A stretch of DNA of 64,000 bases from NCBI GenBank assembly GCA_026826555.1, contig JAKSZT010054565.1, positions 1,318,186 through 1,382,185 of the forward strand, given 5' to 3'. The notes below the pieces were generated by a model that saw nothing but the letters and a program-made list of their open reading frames with translations, ran no database searches and was not told the origin of the DNA. Below, piece after piece: positions 1-11,640 of this stretch. Source of the stretch: Tolypeutes matacus. Its lineage: Eukaryota > Chordata > Mammalia > Cingulata > Chlamyphoridae. Within the stretch, counting starts at the first letter, position 1, and the number at the start of each line of letters is the position of its first letter. The translations under genes were made by a program, and so were the position numbers.

Positions 1-340
1 CCTCTGCCTCACCCAGGCAGCCAACATCTGCTTGCTGATAGCCAGAAAAAACCTGCCCACACTCACCCTCCCCCTTCCTGCACAGCCAGGAAGAGCTGCA
101 CCGCCAAGGCCGCACCTTATAAGGCGAAGAAACTGCCCCCGGCCTATCACGCCCAGCCCCGTTTTCCTTTCCCGCCACCATAACCCTATATAAGCATCTG
201 TACTTCCCTTAATAAATTAGACCTGCGTGCTTACCTCGTCTCCGCGGTGGTTCTTTCCGCCGTGCGCCCTCCACGCCTGCGAGCCCCCGTAGGAGCCTAG
301 GCCTCTCCTACCCCGACCAGACAGGACGCACCCGACCACA
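1..340 (+). mobile_element. 3' part of an endogenous retroviral LTR (left edge outside window)
   Basis: A TATA box (TATATAAG, 187-194) is followed only about 17 bases later by a polyadenylation signal (AATAAA, 211-216), then by a GC-rich, CpG-containing stretch ending ACCACA at 340. That order (promoter, poly(A) signal, short R, U5 ending in CA) is the layout of an LTR read on the plus strand. No primer binding site follows position 340, so this is either a solo LTR or the 3' LTR of an element whose body lies to the left. The closeness of TATA and AATAAA recalls betaretroviral LTRs, where the poly(A) signal precedes the cap site; class assignment is inference. The 63-codon frame on the opposite strand is not a gene. 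Confidence 0.6.
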
Positions 341-835
341 ATTATATACAAATGGGGAGCAGGAAATGGTGAATACACATATTGTGTGAACCTTCTCCTC
401 TCATACATGCTTCGTTATCCCATTTGACTTCACTTACAAAACAGATTATCAAAGACAAATTATTAAGAATTTCAAGATAGTGACAGCAGATCATTAAACC
501 AAACATGGGCCCTTCTGTTTGCAGGGCTCTGTGCGACTGCACAGGTCGCACAACCATGACACCAGTCCTGACCAGCTGTAGCCTGCCTTCTGTCTCCGTG
601 GCCCACCAGCTTTTGCAGTTATTGCAGCATATTAGGTGGTGGCCATGCCAGTTTGTTTCCTGTTGGAGAATATGATGACTGTTTTTTAGGAGTGTTCATT
701 TATTTTGTTAGGTATCGAGGGAGGAAGATTGGGTGATATAGTTTCAATCCACCATCCTTATGCCCTCTTCTTATACTCCCTGATTCTCCTGGCTAACTCA
801 TCACCCAAGTCTTAGCTTCAATTTCATATTGTCAC
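341..835. other. Unassigned sequence
   Basis: About 500 bases without a coding frame, tandem repeat or retroelement signature that I recognise. It separates the LTR from an L1 fragment. Confidence 0.4.
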
Positions 836-1083
836 AAAGGACTAAAAGAACATGTAGAACTGAATAAAAATGAAAACAAAACATATCAAAATATGTGGCA
901 CACAGCTGAAGTCGAGCTGAGAGAAATTTATAGCACCAAATACTTACATTAGATAAAAGGAAAGGTTTCCAATCAACAACTAAGTTACTAACTCAAGAAA
1001 GTAGAAAAAGAAGAACAAAGTAATCCCAAAGTAATCAGAATGAAGAAAATAGTAAAGAACAGAAATCAATGAAATTGAAAACA
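836..1083 (+). mobile_element. Old L1 ORF2 fragment
   Basis: The stretch aligns by eye with the part of L1 ORF2 just after the endonuclease domain (the region reading [15 protein letters not shown] in the younger copy near 57470), but with many substitutions. It stops where the 5' end of the full-length L1 begins, so it was probably the target of that later insertion. I could not find its continuation after 7300. Confidence 0.65.
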
Positions 1084-2133
1084 GGAGTCTTCCTGGAAGA
1101 TGTGGACTAGAAAGACATGAGACTCTCTTCTCTCCCAGAAAAATAGCTAGAGAACAGGCAGAAACAGCCTGGAAAAAAATCGTCTAGGGTTTAGGACACC
1201 AGGGGAAAGCTGGACACCATCCAGAAGAGAAAGGAACAAAGGAAAAGAATCATGGCAGCAAAACTGAGTTAAAAGCCCTGGCTGCTATGGGCCAGTGCCC
1301 TCCCCCACACTAAAGACACTTTTGAATACCCAGCAAAACTGTGAGTTAAAAGCGGCAGCTACAACTGGCGGCATCCTTCCCTACACTAAAGACTCTTTTG
1401 AATACTCAGGCCTCTGGGGCTGGTGGCTATAGACAAAGGGGGCTCCAGGGATCCACCTCCCCAGGAAAGGGGAGAGAGAGGGACACAGCCTAAGCTTTTG
1501 AACCACAAATTTGGTCTGCTCTGTCCCACCAGCCCTTCCAGGCTGAGTGGGGCCACACCATTGTTTGCCTTGGGAGGCAGTTTAAGACTAAAGATTTTCA
1601 GGACTAAAGAGATCCCTCTCAATCTCCCTCTCTACTTACTGGGACTGATTGTCGAATGCAGAGGGGAGTGGAGTTATATCCTACCCAGGAAGAGAGAGGA
1701 TGCTGCCAGGAAGGTTGGAGAACTGCCTCAAGAGAAAGTTTGAATTACAAGGTTCTTAGCCTCCAGGCAGGAAACTATCACATTGATCTAGTCTGTGTTG
1801 CAGCAAACACACTCTAACAGGTATTGAACTGAGAGGGCTGTCAAAGCCCACCATCTGCTGACAGACCCAGGAAGTGCATGTGAGGAAATTAAAAGTAAAT
1901 AAGTAAGAGAAGTTTTTTCCGGTCTCTATAACCTCCCTCCCCAAGGCCCTAATAAGTGAGTCTGCAACCCATTACTGGGTCCAGAGCCCAGTTCTGAGCA
2001 CTAACAGGGACAATCCTAAAGACCCAGGTTGAACCAAGACTCAAAGAACAGCAGTAACACACAGCCAACTGCCACTAAATCCCTATGAAAGAGAGAGACA
2101 TTGAGCATCTGAGTAAACTCACCACCCTAATCA
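1084..2133 (+). promoter_or_regulatory. L1 copy 1 5' UTR (internal promoter region)
   Basis: About 1.05 kb, starting GGAGTCTTCC, that aligns with the reverse complement of 59301-60393. In L1 elements this segment holds the internal RNA polymerase II promoter. Purine-rich, with short open frames (1423-1743 plus, 1386-1622 minus) that are not conserved between the copies and are not taken as genes. Confidence 0.75.
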
Positions 2134-3163
2134 GATGCCTAGACATTAGCAAAAAATTATGAGCCATACTAAGAAAATGGAAGACATGGCCCAAGTTAAG
2201 GAATATATCAAAGCCTCAGAAGAGATGCAGGATTTGAGACAACCAATTAATGAGATGCACACAAATTTCCAAAATCAAATTAATGAGCTGAAAGACAGTA
2301 TGGCTAAAGAGATAAATGACATCAAGAAAAACTTGAGTGAACACAAAGAAGAATTAGAAAACCTGAATAGAAAAGTAACAGAGCTCATGGGAATGAAAGA
2401 CATGATAGGTGAGATCAAAAACAAATTAGAGGCATACAACAGCAGACTCGAAATGATAGAAGAAAGAATAAAAGACAGAACAGCTGAAATTGAAGAGAAA
2501 AAAGAACAGAGAGAGGAAAGAATGGAAAAAAATTGATCAGGGTCACAGGGAGTTGAATGACAACATGAAACATAACAACATGTGTCATGGGAGTTCCAGA
2601 AGGAGAAGAGAAGGGAAAGGGGGCAGAAAGAGTATTTGAGGAAATAATAGCTGAAAATTCCCCAACTTTCATGAAAGAAATGAACTTACATGTCTAAGAA
2701 ATGCAGTGGACCCCAAACTGAAAATCCAAATAGACCTACTCCAAGACACATACTACTCAGAATGTCAAACGTCAAAGAGAAAATTCTGAGAGCAGAATGG
2801 GAAAAGGAAACCATCACATACAAGACATGCCCAGTAAGACTTAGTATGGATTTCTATCAGAAACCATGGAGGCAAGAAGACAGTGGTATGATAGAATTAG
2901 GATACTGAAATAGAAAAATGGCCAGCAATGAATACTTTGTCCAGTAAAACTGTCCTTCAGATATGAAGGTGAATATAAAATATTCACAAACAAACAGAAA
3001 CTAAGAGAGTTCATAAAATGAATCCATTTTTGCAAGAAATATTAAAGGAAGCATTAGAACCTGAAATAAAAAGACAGGAGAGAGAGGCCTGGAGGAGAGT
3101 ATAGAAGAAAGAATAGCAGAAAGGATAGCCAAAAGAGTAAAAAGACAGATGAAAATAAGATAG
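2134..3163 (+). pseudogene. L1 ORF1 relic (RNA-binding coiled-coil protein)
   Basis: ORF1p is the trimeric nucleic-acid chaperone that coats L1 RNA. The start ATG at 2134 corresponds to the intact start at 59300 in the other copy, but codon 5 here is TAG. The longest open piece (2159-2536) encodes the heptad-rich coiled coil (KEYIKASEEMQDLRQPINEM and onward). The next piece (2690-2908) covers the RNA-recognition region (TPRHILLRMSNVKEK). Frameshifts then break the C-terminal domain, and a stop at 3161-3163 matches the natural end. About 1,030 bp, the expected size for ORF1. Confidence 0.8.
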
Positions 3164-3185
3164 GATATGAAAACTAAAGAATAAA

Positions 3186-6100
3186 ATGGTGGAAGTAAAT
3201 AATGCATTTACAGTAATGTCATTGAATGTGAATGGATTGAACTCCCCCAATCAATTGATATAGACTGACAGAGTGGATGAAAAGAAAACATGAGCCATCC
3301 GTAAAAAAGACTCATCTTAGACCCAGGGATACAAACCGGCTGAAAGTAAAAGTTTGGAAAAAGATACATCATGCAAATAGTAACCAAAAACGAGCAGGGG
3401 TAGCTATACTGATATTAGACAAAACAGACTTCAAATGCTAAAAAGTTATAAGAGATATAGAACACCATTATATGTTAATAAAAGGGACAATCCACCAGGA
3501 AGATACAACAGTCATAAATATTTATGCACCTAAACAGGGTGCCCCAAAATACTTGAGGCAAACTCTGGTAAAACTGAAGGGAGAAATAGACATCTCTACA
3601 ATAATTGTCGGAGACTTCAACACACCACTCACATCATTAGATAGAACAACTAGACAGAAGATCAACAAGGAAACAGAGAACTTGAACAATATGATAAACA
3701 AGTTAGACCTAACAGACATATACAGAATGTTGTACCCAAACTCGGTGAGTTATACATTCTTCTTAAGTGCCCATGGATCTTCCTTCAGGATAGACCACAT
3801 GTTAGGGCACAATGAAGCTCTCAATAAATATAAAAAGATTGAAATTATACAAAGCACCTTCTTAGATCATAATGTAATGAAACTGGAAATCAATAATAGA
3901 CAGGAAAGAGGTAAATTTGCAAATTTCCTCCTGTTTAGTGGAAGCTAAACAACACATTCCTATATAATCAATGGGTCAAAGAGAAATGGCAAGTGAAATA
4001 GTAAATATATTGAGATAAATGAAGATGAGAACACAACTTATCAAAACTTATGGGATACAGTGAAGACAGTCTTGAGAGCGAAATTTATACCCCTAAATGC
4101 CTATTCTGAAAAAAAAAGAAAGAGCTAAACTCAAAGATTTAACTGAACAACTAGAGAAACTAGAAAAAACAGCAAACCAATCCCAAAGCAAGCAGAAGGA
4201 AAGAAATCATAAAAATCAGAGCAGATATAAATGAAATTGAGAAGAAAAAAAAACCATAGAGAAAATCAACAAAACCAAAGGCTAGTTCTTTTAGAAGATC
4301 AATAAAATTGACAGACTTCTAGCTAGGTTAACAAAGAAAAAAAGAGAGAAGATGCAAATAAATACAATCAGAAATGAAAGGGGGAAGTTAAGACTGACCC
4401 CACAGAAATAAAAAGGATCATGAGACAATATTACGAGAAACTGTATGCCAATGAACTAGACAACCTAGATGAAATGGGCAAATTCCTAGAAATACACAAA
4501 CAACCTACACTGATGCTGCAAGAAATACCAGTACTTAACAAACCAGTCACGTTTAAAGAGATTGAATCCATCATAAAAAATCTCCAGGCAAAGAAATGTC
4601 AGGACCAGATGGCTTCAAAGTGAATTCTACCAAGCATTTTGAAAAGAATTAACACCGATCATGTTTAAACTCTACTTAAAAATTAAAGAGGAGGGAAAAT
4701 TACCCAACACGTTTTATGAAGCCAACATCACCCTAATACCAAAGCCAGATAAAGACACTACAAGAAAAGAAAATTATAGGCCAATCTCTCTAAAGAACAT
4801 AGATGCAAACATTGTCAACAAAATACTTACAGATAGAATCCCATCATGACCAAGTGGGATTTATTCCTGGTATGCAAGGCTGGTTCAATGTAAGAAAATC
4901 AATCAATGTAATACACCACATTAACAAATTGAAGGAAAAAAACACATAACCCTCTCAATTGATGCAGAAAAGGCATTTGACAAAGTCCAGCATTCTTTCT
5001 TGGTTAAAAACACTTCAAAAGATAGGAATAGAAGGAAAATTCCTCAATCTGATAAAAGGCATATATGAAAAACCCACAGCCAACATGGTACTCAATGGGG
5101 AAAGGTTGAAGGCTTTCCTTCTAAGATTCAGAACACAAGGGTGCCCAAAGTCACCAGTGTTATTCAATATTGTATTGGAAGTTCTAGCTAGGGCAAATAG
5201 ACAAGAAAAAAAAGTTAAAAGCATCCAAATAGAAAAACAGGAAGTAAAACTCTCACTGTTTGCAGGTGACAAACTATATTCTGAAGTGTCCACGACAAAG
5301 CTACTTGAGCTAATACATGAGTTCAGTGAAGTGGCAGGATACAAGATCAACACGCAAAAATCAGTAATGTTTTTGTACACTAGTACTGAACAATCTGAGG
5401 AGGAAATAAGGGGGAAAATTCCATTTACAATAGCAACAAAAAGACTCAAATACCTAGGAACTAATTTAACCAAGAAGTATAGGACCTAAATGCAGAAAAC
5501 TACAAAACAATGCTAAAAGAAATAAAAAAAGACCTAAACAAATGGAAAGACATTTCGTGTTCATGGATTGGAAGAATAAATATTGTGAAGATGTTAATCT
5601 TACCCAAACTGATTTATAGATTCAATGCGATACCAATAAAAATTCCCACAGCCTACTTTACAGAATTAGAAAAGGTAATTACCAAATTCATTCGGAAGGG
5701 AAAGTGCACCCGAATAGCCAAAAGCATTCTAAAAAATAAGAGTGATATGGGAGGAATTTCATGCCTGACCTTGAAACATATCACAAAGCTACAGTGGTCA
5801 AAGCAGCATGGTACTGGCATAAAGATTGACACATTCATCAGTGGTATAGAATTGAGAATCTAGAAATAAACCCTTATCTATAAGGTCAATTGGATTTTTT
5901 TTTTTTTTAAAGATTTTTTATTTATTTATTCATTTATCCCCCCCCTGCTGCTTGTGCTCGCCGGGTCAGCCAACCACGCCACGTGGGCGGGCCTGCCCCC
6001 ACCAGGAGACCCCGGGAACCGAACCCGGGGCCTCCCATATGGCAAACGGGAGCCCTACTGATTGAGCCACAGCCGCTTCCCGGTCAATTGGATTTTGACA

Positions 6101-7138
6101 AACCTACCAAGTCCATGTTAACGGGACAAAACAGTCTCTTCAACAACTGGATATCTATAAACAAAAGAATGAAAGAGGACCCCTATCTCACTCCCTATAC
6201 AAGAATCAACTCAAAATGGATCAAAGATCGAAATATAAAAGCCAGAACCATAAAACTACTAGAAGAAAATGTAGGGAAATATCTTAAAGACCTTGTAGTA
6301 GGTGGTGGTTTCTTGGACCTTACACCCAAAGCATGTCAACAATAGAAAAAATAGATAAATGGGGCCTCCTCAAAATTAAACACTTTTCACCTCCCAGTAC
6401 TTTGTCAAAAGAGTGAGAAGGCAGCCAACTCAATGGGACAAAATATTTGGAAATTGCATGTCAGATAAGGATTTAATATCCAGGATATATAAAGAGATGT
6501 TACAACTCAGCAATAAAAAGACAAACGACCCAATTAAAAAATGGACAAAGGACTTGAGTAGACATTTATCCAAAGAAGAAATACAAATGGCAAGAAAACA
6601 CATGAAAAAATTGTCAACATCACTGATGAGGGAAATGCAATTCAAGACTATAATGAGATATTATTTCACACCTATCAGAATGGCCACTGTTAAAAAGATA
6701 GAGAACTACAAGTGCTGGAAAGGATGTGGAGAGATAGGAACACTTATTCACTGTTGGTGGAAATGCAGAATGGTACAGCCACTGTGGAGGACTGTTTGGC
6801 AGTTCCTAAAGAAGCTTAATATAGGCTTGCCATGTGATCCTGCAATACCACTACTGGGTCTATACCCAGAAGAACTGAGAGCGATAACATTAACAGACAT
6901 CTGCACACTGAGGTTCATAGCGGCATTATTCACGATTGCCAAAAGCTGGAAACAACCCAGGTGTCCAACTAATGAATGGATAAACAAACTGGTGTATTCA
7001 CACAATGGAATATTATGCAGCTGTAAGAAGAAATGAAGTAAGAAAGTATATTACAACATGAGTGAACCTGGAGGACATTATGTTGAGTGAAGCAAGCCAG
7101 ACACAAAAGGACAAATAACGTATGATTGTGTTACTATG
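3186..7138 (+). pseudogene. L1 ORF2 relic (endonuclease and reverse transcriptase)
   Basis: ORF2p nicks DNA and primes reverse transcription at the nick. Pieces in order: start ATG 3186 (VEVNNAFTVMSLNVNGLNSP); endonuclease with [15 protein letters not shown] near 3600 and a decayed SDH motif (LDHN) near 3865; RT entry near 4560-4850 (NYRPISL); the RT catalytic motif is destroyed (FAGDKLY where the family has F-x-DDM) near 5260; thumb region 5510-5863; C-terminal cysteine-rich segment ([18 protein letters not shown]) near 6710. Without the SINE the frame would be about 1,250 codons. Several stops and frameshifts make it non-functional. Confidence 0.85.
5899..6081 (-). mobile_element. DAS-type tRNA-derived SINE inside L1 ORF2
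   Basis: Minus-strand SINE with its tRNA-like head at the right (GGGAAGCGGCTGTGGCTCAA reading leftward) and a poly(T) tail plus ATTT repeats at the left. A-box-like and B-box-like (GGTTCGGTTCC) promoter motifs are visible. Flanked by a perfect 15-bp target-site duplication, GGTCAATTGGATTTT, at 5884-5898 and 6082-6096. It inserted after the L1 did. Confidence 0.95.
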
Positions 7139-7293
7139 AACCAAATATATTGTGTAACATATTGTATAATTTAAAAAAATTATATGTATCCAGTAAATTT
7201 GAGAAATGTATGTTTTTATGCAACTGTGTTTTCTTTTTCTTTTTATGTTTTATGTTTTCAATTATTAAATGTACAAAATAAAGTTAAAAGAAT

Positions 7294-8031
7294 TCTATAT
7301 ATATATATATATAGTTTATAGCTATTAGTTGCAGGCAGATTGCCTAATAATGGTTACTTGGACTTCATCAGAAGTGAAACCCCAGCTTTAAAATTTTTTG
7401 ATAGCTATTTCTTTTTTATAGTGTTACATTATAAAAACAGATAGCATTTGATACCTTTTTTAACTTTCAAAATCACCCTTAAAGATTTTATGAACTATTT
7501 CAAATATTTAGAAACGTCCAGAAGACAATAGAACAGATACCATGAACCCAACGTGGTAGACTCCATTATTTGCCTACACAGCATCTATTTTCTTTTCCAA
7601 CAGAACCCTTGCTCAGATGAAGGTGATCTTATTTCCAACTTTGGGGTAGATTCTGATGAATTTAAACCAATTGTGTTCATCTCGTTTCCTTTGCCATCAA
7701 TTGGTCTAGAAACAGGCATGTTTCCTAGTGAAGGAAATCTGACTGGGGCTTCTTGTAAAGATTTCCTCGTGAGAAGAGACACTGGAAAAGCAGTCTACTG
7801 TTGTATCTGGATATAATGCCTGGAACTGCTTTAACCATCTTGTTACCAGCCTGCAGATGAAGTCAACAGTCAGAGGGGAGCAGAGCTAAGAGCACTGCAG
7901 AGAAGAAATTTGTTCTTAGACAAATTTCCCACATCTATCCTGCAAGCCTCCTGGAATTATGTGAGATAATAAATTTCATTTTTGCAAAAGTCTGATTTTT
8001 TTTCTTGCTGTTACTCAAAGCCTAAAGCATC
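7294..8031. other. Mostly unassigned; possible ancient LTR-like remnant
   Basis: Starts with a short TA repeat (about 7295-7312). From about 7535 to 7995 the sequence has the look of an ancient mammalian interspersed repeat, ending TTATGTGAGATAATAAAT near 7960-7976, a 3' end common in old LTR-like repeats. The 87-codon frame 7553-7816 has no family resemblance and is judged spurious. Confidence 0.35.
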
Positions 8032-8039
8032 CTTTATGA

Positions 8040-8232
8040 CAGGGGTTCTTAACCAGGGGTCCATGAGCTTGAATTGAAATTCAAAAAAACATTATTCTTT
8101 TGGGGACATGTTGGTGCAGCTGTGATACATTTATTAAATAATAAACATTATAGTGTGGACTTAGTGAGGGGACTATGGTTTTCACCTAACTGGCAAAGGG
8201 GTCCATGGAACAAAAAAGGTTAAGAACCTCTG
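8040..8232. mobile_element. Short hAT-type non-autonomous DNA transposon
   Basis: Terminal inverted repeats: CAGGGGTTCTTAACC at 8040 and its near complement GGTTAAGAACCTCTG ending at 8232. Flanking 8-bp target-site duplications CTTTATGA (8032-8039) and CTCTATGA (8233-8240), one mismatch. TIR type and 8-bp duplication are those of Charlie/MER1-group hAT MITEs. No transposase frame. A second copy lies at 45413-45609. Confidence 0.85.
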
Positions 8233-8240
8233 CTCTATGA

Positions 8241-8507
8241 TATCCCTACTACCCAGATTTAGCAGGTGCTAGCTTTTGTTATATTTATTTCAGATTTATT
8301 ACTCTCTTTTTTTAACCAAAAAGAAAAAAAAAGAAAAAAGAAAAGAAAAGCAAACATGACAATTATTTCTGAATCCTTACTGTCCCATTTCTTTTTCCAG
8401 AGGCAGCTAGTATTTTAATATTGGTATAACCTATGCTCTGGTTGTTTTTATGTCTTTATAAATGATATTTTTTTTGTGATTTAAGATGTAAAGCAGTACT
8501 ATCATAC
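8241..8507. other. Unassigned sequence with A-rich simple repeat
   Basis: Contains an AAAAG-rich low-complexity run at about 8318-8350. Nothing else recognised. Confidence 0.4.
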
Positions 8508-8522
8508 TGTACATTTCCTTTT

Positions 8523-8634
8523 TTTTTTTTTTAATTAATTAATTAATTTTTCTTACCGGGAGGTCCTGGGGATCGAACCCAGGTCCCTCCATATGGGAGA
8601 CAGACGCCCACCCATTTGAGCCATATCCGCCCCC
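8523..8634 (-). mobile_element. Short tRNA-derived SINE (second DAS subfamily)
   Basis: Minus-strand SINE, head reading GGGGGCGGATATGGCTCAAA, B box GGTTCGATCC, body ending CCTCCCGGTAAG, then TTAA repeats and poly(A). It lacks the 'GCAGCAAGGGGGG' tail block of the longer SINEs, so it is a separate subfamily. Target-site duplication TGTACATTTCCTTTT at 8508-8522 and 8635-8649. Confidence 0.92.
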
Positions 8635-8916
8635 TGTACATTTCCTTTTGCAACTTGAATTTTTTCCTTCAACATTATTTTTCAAACACTTTACTTTGAG
8701 ATAATTGTAGATTCACATGCAGTTGTAAGAAATAATACAGAGACAATTCCATTTATAACAGCATGAAAAAGAATAAAATACTTAGGAAATAAATTTAACA
8801 AAGGAAGTGCATGACTTATACACTGAAAACTACAAAATGTTGAAAGACATTAAAAAAGACCTAAATAAATGGAAAAACATCACACCTTCATGGTTTGGAA
8901 GACTTAATATTGTTTT

Positions 8917-9003
8917 TTTTTTTTTTTTTTCAAAGATACTTAAGAGTACATAAATGTTACATAAAAAAATATAAGGGATTCCCATATGCCCCACTCCCCA
9001 GAC
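8917..9003 (-). mobile_element. 3' end of an A-tailed non-coding retroelement, minus strand
   Basis: About 85 bp of poly(T) followed by a piece matching the start of 48895-49485 (ACATAAATGTTACATAAAAA ... CCCATATGCCCCAC). Flanked by AATATTG at both sides, a likely short target-site duplication in the L1 fragment. Confidence 0.6.
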
Positions 9004-9654
9004 CTACCACTTTTTAAATATTGTTAAGATGGAAATACTCCCCAAATTGAGTTATAGATTCAATGCAATCCCTGTCAAAATCCCAGCTGGATGTTTTGCA
9101 AGTATTGATAAGCTGATCCTAAAATTCATTTGGAAATTTAAAGAACACAGAATAGCCAAAAATCTTGGAAAAAACCAAAGTTGGACGACTCACACTTCCT
9201 GATTTCAAAACTACAACAAAGATGCAGTAATCGAGAGAATGTGGTACTGGCATAAGAATCGACAAATAGATTAGTGGAATAGAACTGAGAGTCAAGAAAT
9301 TGATTTTTGACAAGGATGCCAAGACAATTCAAAGGAAGGAAGAATATTCTTTTCAATAAAAGGTACTGAAACAATCAGATGGCCCCATGCAAAAGAATGA
9401 AGTTTCATCCCTACCACATAACACAAAAAATTTCCTCAAAACAGATCTGATAAGGGACTTGTATGCAAAATAATATATAAAGAATTCTTACAATTTCACC
9501 ATAAAAAGACAACTGAATTAAAAATTAATTAAAAATGGACAAAATATTTTTGAATAGGCATTTCTCAAAGAAGATAACAAATGTCCAATAAATAGATGAA
9601 CGTATTCTCAACATCATTTGCAATTGGGAAAATGCAAATCAAAACCACAGTGAG

Positions 9655-9892
9655 GGGAGCAGATGTGGCAGAGGTTGAAAACCTGCTTCCCACATGGGAG
9701 GTCCCTGGTTCGGGTTCCTGGTGCCTCCTAAGAACAAAAATACAAACAACAAGCACACAAAAAAACCCAACTCACGGGAGCCGATGTGGCTCAGTGGTTG
9801 AGCACTGGCTTCCCACATATGAGGTCCTGGGTTCAACCCCCAGCCCCGGTACCTCAAAAGCAAAACAAAACAAAAAACAAAACAAAAACAAG
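9655..9892 (+). mobile_element. Two tandem tRNA-derived SINEs, plus strand
   Basis: Two SINE units head to tail. Unit 1 starts near 9655 (GGGAGCAGATGTGGCAGAGG) and unit 2 near 9776 (CGGGAGCCGATGTGGCTCAG), each with a B-box-like motif (GGTTCGGGTTCC, GGTTCAACCCCC) and an A-rich tail of CAAAA repeats. They interrupt the L1 reading 'CAAATCAAAACCACAGTGAG / GCGAGATACCAC', so GTGAG/GCGAG looks like the duplicated target. Either one dimeric insertion or two events at one site. The open frames across it are SINE artefacts. Confidence 0.8.
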
Positions 9893-10051
9893 GCGAGATA
9901 CCACTTCACATCCACTAGTATGGTATATAAAAAAGATGGACAATAACAAGTGCTGGTAAGGATATGGAGAAATGGAAACCTCCATTCATTGCTGATGAGA
10001 TTGTAAAATGATGCAGCTTCAGTGGAAAACAGTTTAACAGTTCCTCAAAAT

Positions 10052-10555
10052 GTTAAGTACATTGCCTAGAGCATAGGCAGTGCCTGTTAGAGGAGGAGAG
10101 GCCAGTATGTCAAGTCCTTAATGTTGTTGCAAGTAACTATGAATCTTGTTCTTCAAGGAGTGAAGCTTGGTGGTTGCCATAGGTCCTGAGGGGAAGGGGA
10201 GACAGGAATAGAATAGATGGAACATGGGGCATTTTTGGTGCAATGGAATTGTTCTACATGAGCTTGCAATGATGGATACAGGCCGTGTTAAATTTCATCA
10301 AAATTTATAAAAGTGTATGGTCCAAAATATAAACCACATTGTAAATCATTGACTATGGTTAGTAGCAATGTTTCAATATTTGTACATCAATTGTAACAGA
10401 TGTACCATCCACATGTAAAATGTTATTAATAGGGGAGAGGAGAAAAGGGGGAGGATGGTGGGTATATGGGAATCTCCTATATTCTGTACGTGACTTTTCT
10501 GTAACCTAAAGCTTCTTTGAAGACAAAATGAAAAAAAAAATAAGACACTGGGGGA
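10052..10555 (+). mobile_element. A-tailed non-coding retroelement, copy A
   Basis: Shares its 3' half with copies at 11641-13225 and 62891-63880: segments GGGGCATTTTTGG, TACATCAATTGTAACAGATG and TATGGGAATCTCCTATATTC, and a terminal A run near 10530-10541. No reading frame. The shared 3' end and variable 5' end indicate LINE-dependent copying. Confidence 0.55.
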
Positions 10556-10935
10556 ATGAACGGAAGAAAATATCACTGTATACACAGGACAACAGATCTT
10601 ACAGTTATGAAAGACAATGTCAAACATTTTCATATGTATTTTTAAAATTTTATATTCTTTTATTTTTTTTTATTCCAAATTTTTTGTATTTTATTTATTT
10701 TTAAAACTATCATTATTTCATTTTCTTATTAATTGTATTTGGTTATTTTGTTGGTTTCATTAAAAAAATATTTTAAAAGGTGCTTAGATTACATAAATGT
10801 TACACAAAAATTACAGGGATTCCCATGTTCCCCACCTCCCACACCTCCCACAACCTCCCACATAAACATCTTTCATTAGTGTGGCAGTTGGCTTCATTTT
10901 TGAAGAAGTTTTGGATCACAGAAGGATTACAACTG
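10556..10935 (-). mobile_element. AT-rich sequence and a short minus-strand copy of the A-tailed element
   Basis: 10556-10756 is AT-rich and unassigned. From about 10757 to 10893 the sequence matches the 3' end of the non-coding element in reverse (TTACATAAATGTTACACAAA, CACATAAACATCTTTCATTA). The last 40 bases to 10935 seem to be the upstream part of the plus-strand copy interrupted by the LTR at 10936. Confidence 0.45.
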
Positions 10936-11635
10936 TGTTCTGCCAAATAAAGGTTAACAATAATAGAGGCTTAATATTATAAAGTTTATTAAATGCCAAA
11001 GAGATGGAAACAATTAATACATATTTAAGTCAAAATAGTATGTAGAAATAGCTGCTTATTAGTAATTCATAAGATGTGTGGCCTGCAGGCAACAAACGGG
11101 CCCGTTTATGGAAATTTAAAGGCCACCAAATAGTTAATAAGAAATTAAGTAATGATACATGTTTATACAAACTCACCAAACCAGGGGGGACACCAACATC
11201 TGGCTCATGGTTGGGAAGTCCTGAATCAGTAGCCAATACCAGAATCCCGATTGGAAACAACCCCTGGGCAGAGGGTCCTCTCCCAGGGTGGGACTTCAAC
11301 AGGCTCTAGTGTGACCCTCCCCTTTTATACAACATTGAATATTGCTTATCTGTTCAAATCATGAGCCAAAGCACATTCCAGAGTTTGTGGATCAATTCCC
11401 AAGGAAGTGGCCAGTTTCCTTGAAAATGTTCACAGCCTCCCCGGAATGTTTCTAATACTTATCTTGGTGTTTGCTTGCCCTGGAACAAAAAACTGTAAGT
11501 TCTGGCTTTAGTCTATAGGCCACTGCCTGGTTTCTCTGCCTTTTATGCTGACTATATGCTGACCAAGGAAATATTAGTTGCTTATTGTCAGAGTTTAAAG
11601 TTTGTACAATACTCACTAAACTTTTTCCCAATACA
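10936..11635 (-). mobile_element. Solo LTR (TG...CA, 5-bp duplication), minus strand
   Basis: Bounded by TGTTCTGCC at 10936 and CAATACA at 11635, with a perfect 5-bp duplication AACTG at 10931-10935 and 11636-11640. Read on the minus strand it has a TATA box (TATAAAAGG, 11321-11329) and an AATAAA (10985-10990) near its end, so it is a 700-bp LTR in reverse. A 5-bp duplication fits ERV-L/ERV3 or some ERV1 groups. No internal retroviral sequence remains. Confidence 0.75.
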
Positions 11636-11640
11636 AACTG

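Larger units (their letters stand above)
1084..7293 (+). mobile_element. Full-length LINE-1 retrotransposon, decayed (L1 copy 1)
   Basis: A complete L1 skeleton: 5' UTR 1084-2133, ORF1 relic 2134-3163, a 22-base spacer, ORF2 relic 3186-7138, and a short 3' UTR ending in AATAAA at 7279 followed by A-rich and TA-repeat sequence. It matches the minus-strand copy at 54107-60393 along its whole length, including the 5' UTR start and the ORF1/ORF2 spacing. Both ORFs carry many stops and frameshifts, so it is inactive. A SINE interrupts ORF2 at 5899-6081. No clear target-site duplication was found. Confidence 0.9.
8735..10051 (+). mobile_element. Old L1 ORF2 fragment, heavily interrupted
   Basis: Reads as the 3' half of L1 ORF2: thumb region (ATTCCATTTATAACAGCATG) near 8752, the 'TPDGLED'-type segment to 9340, and the C-terminal region around 9600-10050. 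It continues after a gap at 13251-13330 (GTTAAATACAGTTACCACAT). Insertions lie at 8917-9003, 9655-9892 and 10052-13250. Far more diverged than L1 copies 1-3. Confidence 0.75.

Noticed and set aside
1423..1743. 106-codon frame upstream of L1 ORF1
   Set aside because: In the L1 5' UTR and not conserved in L1 copy 3.
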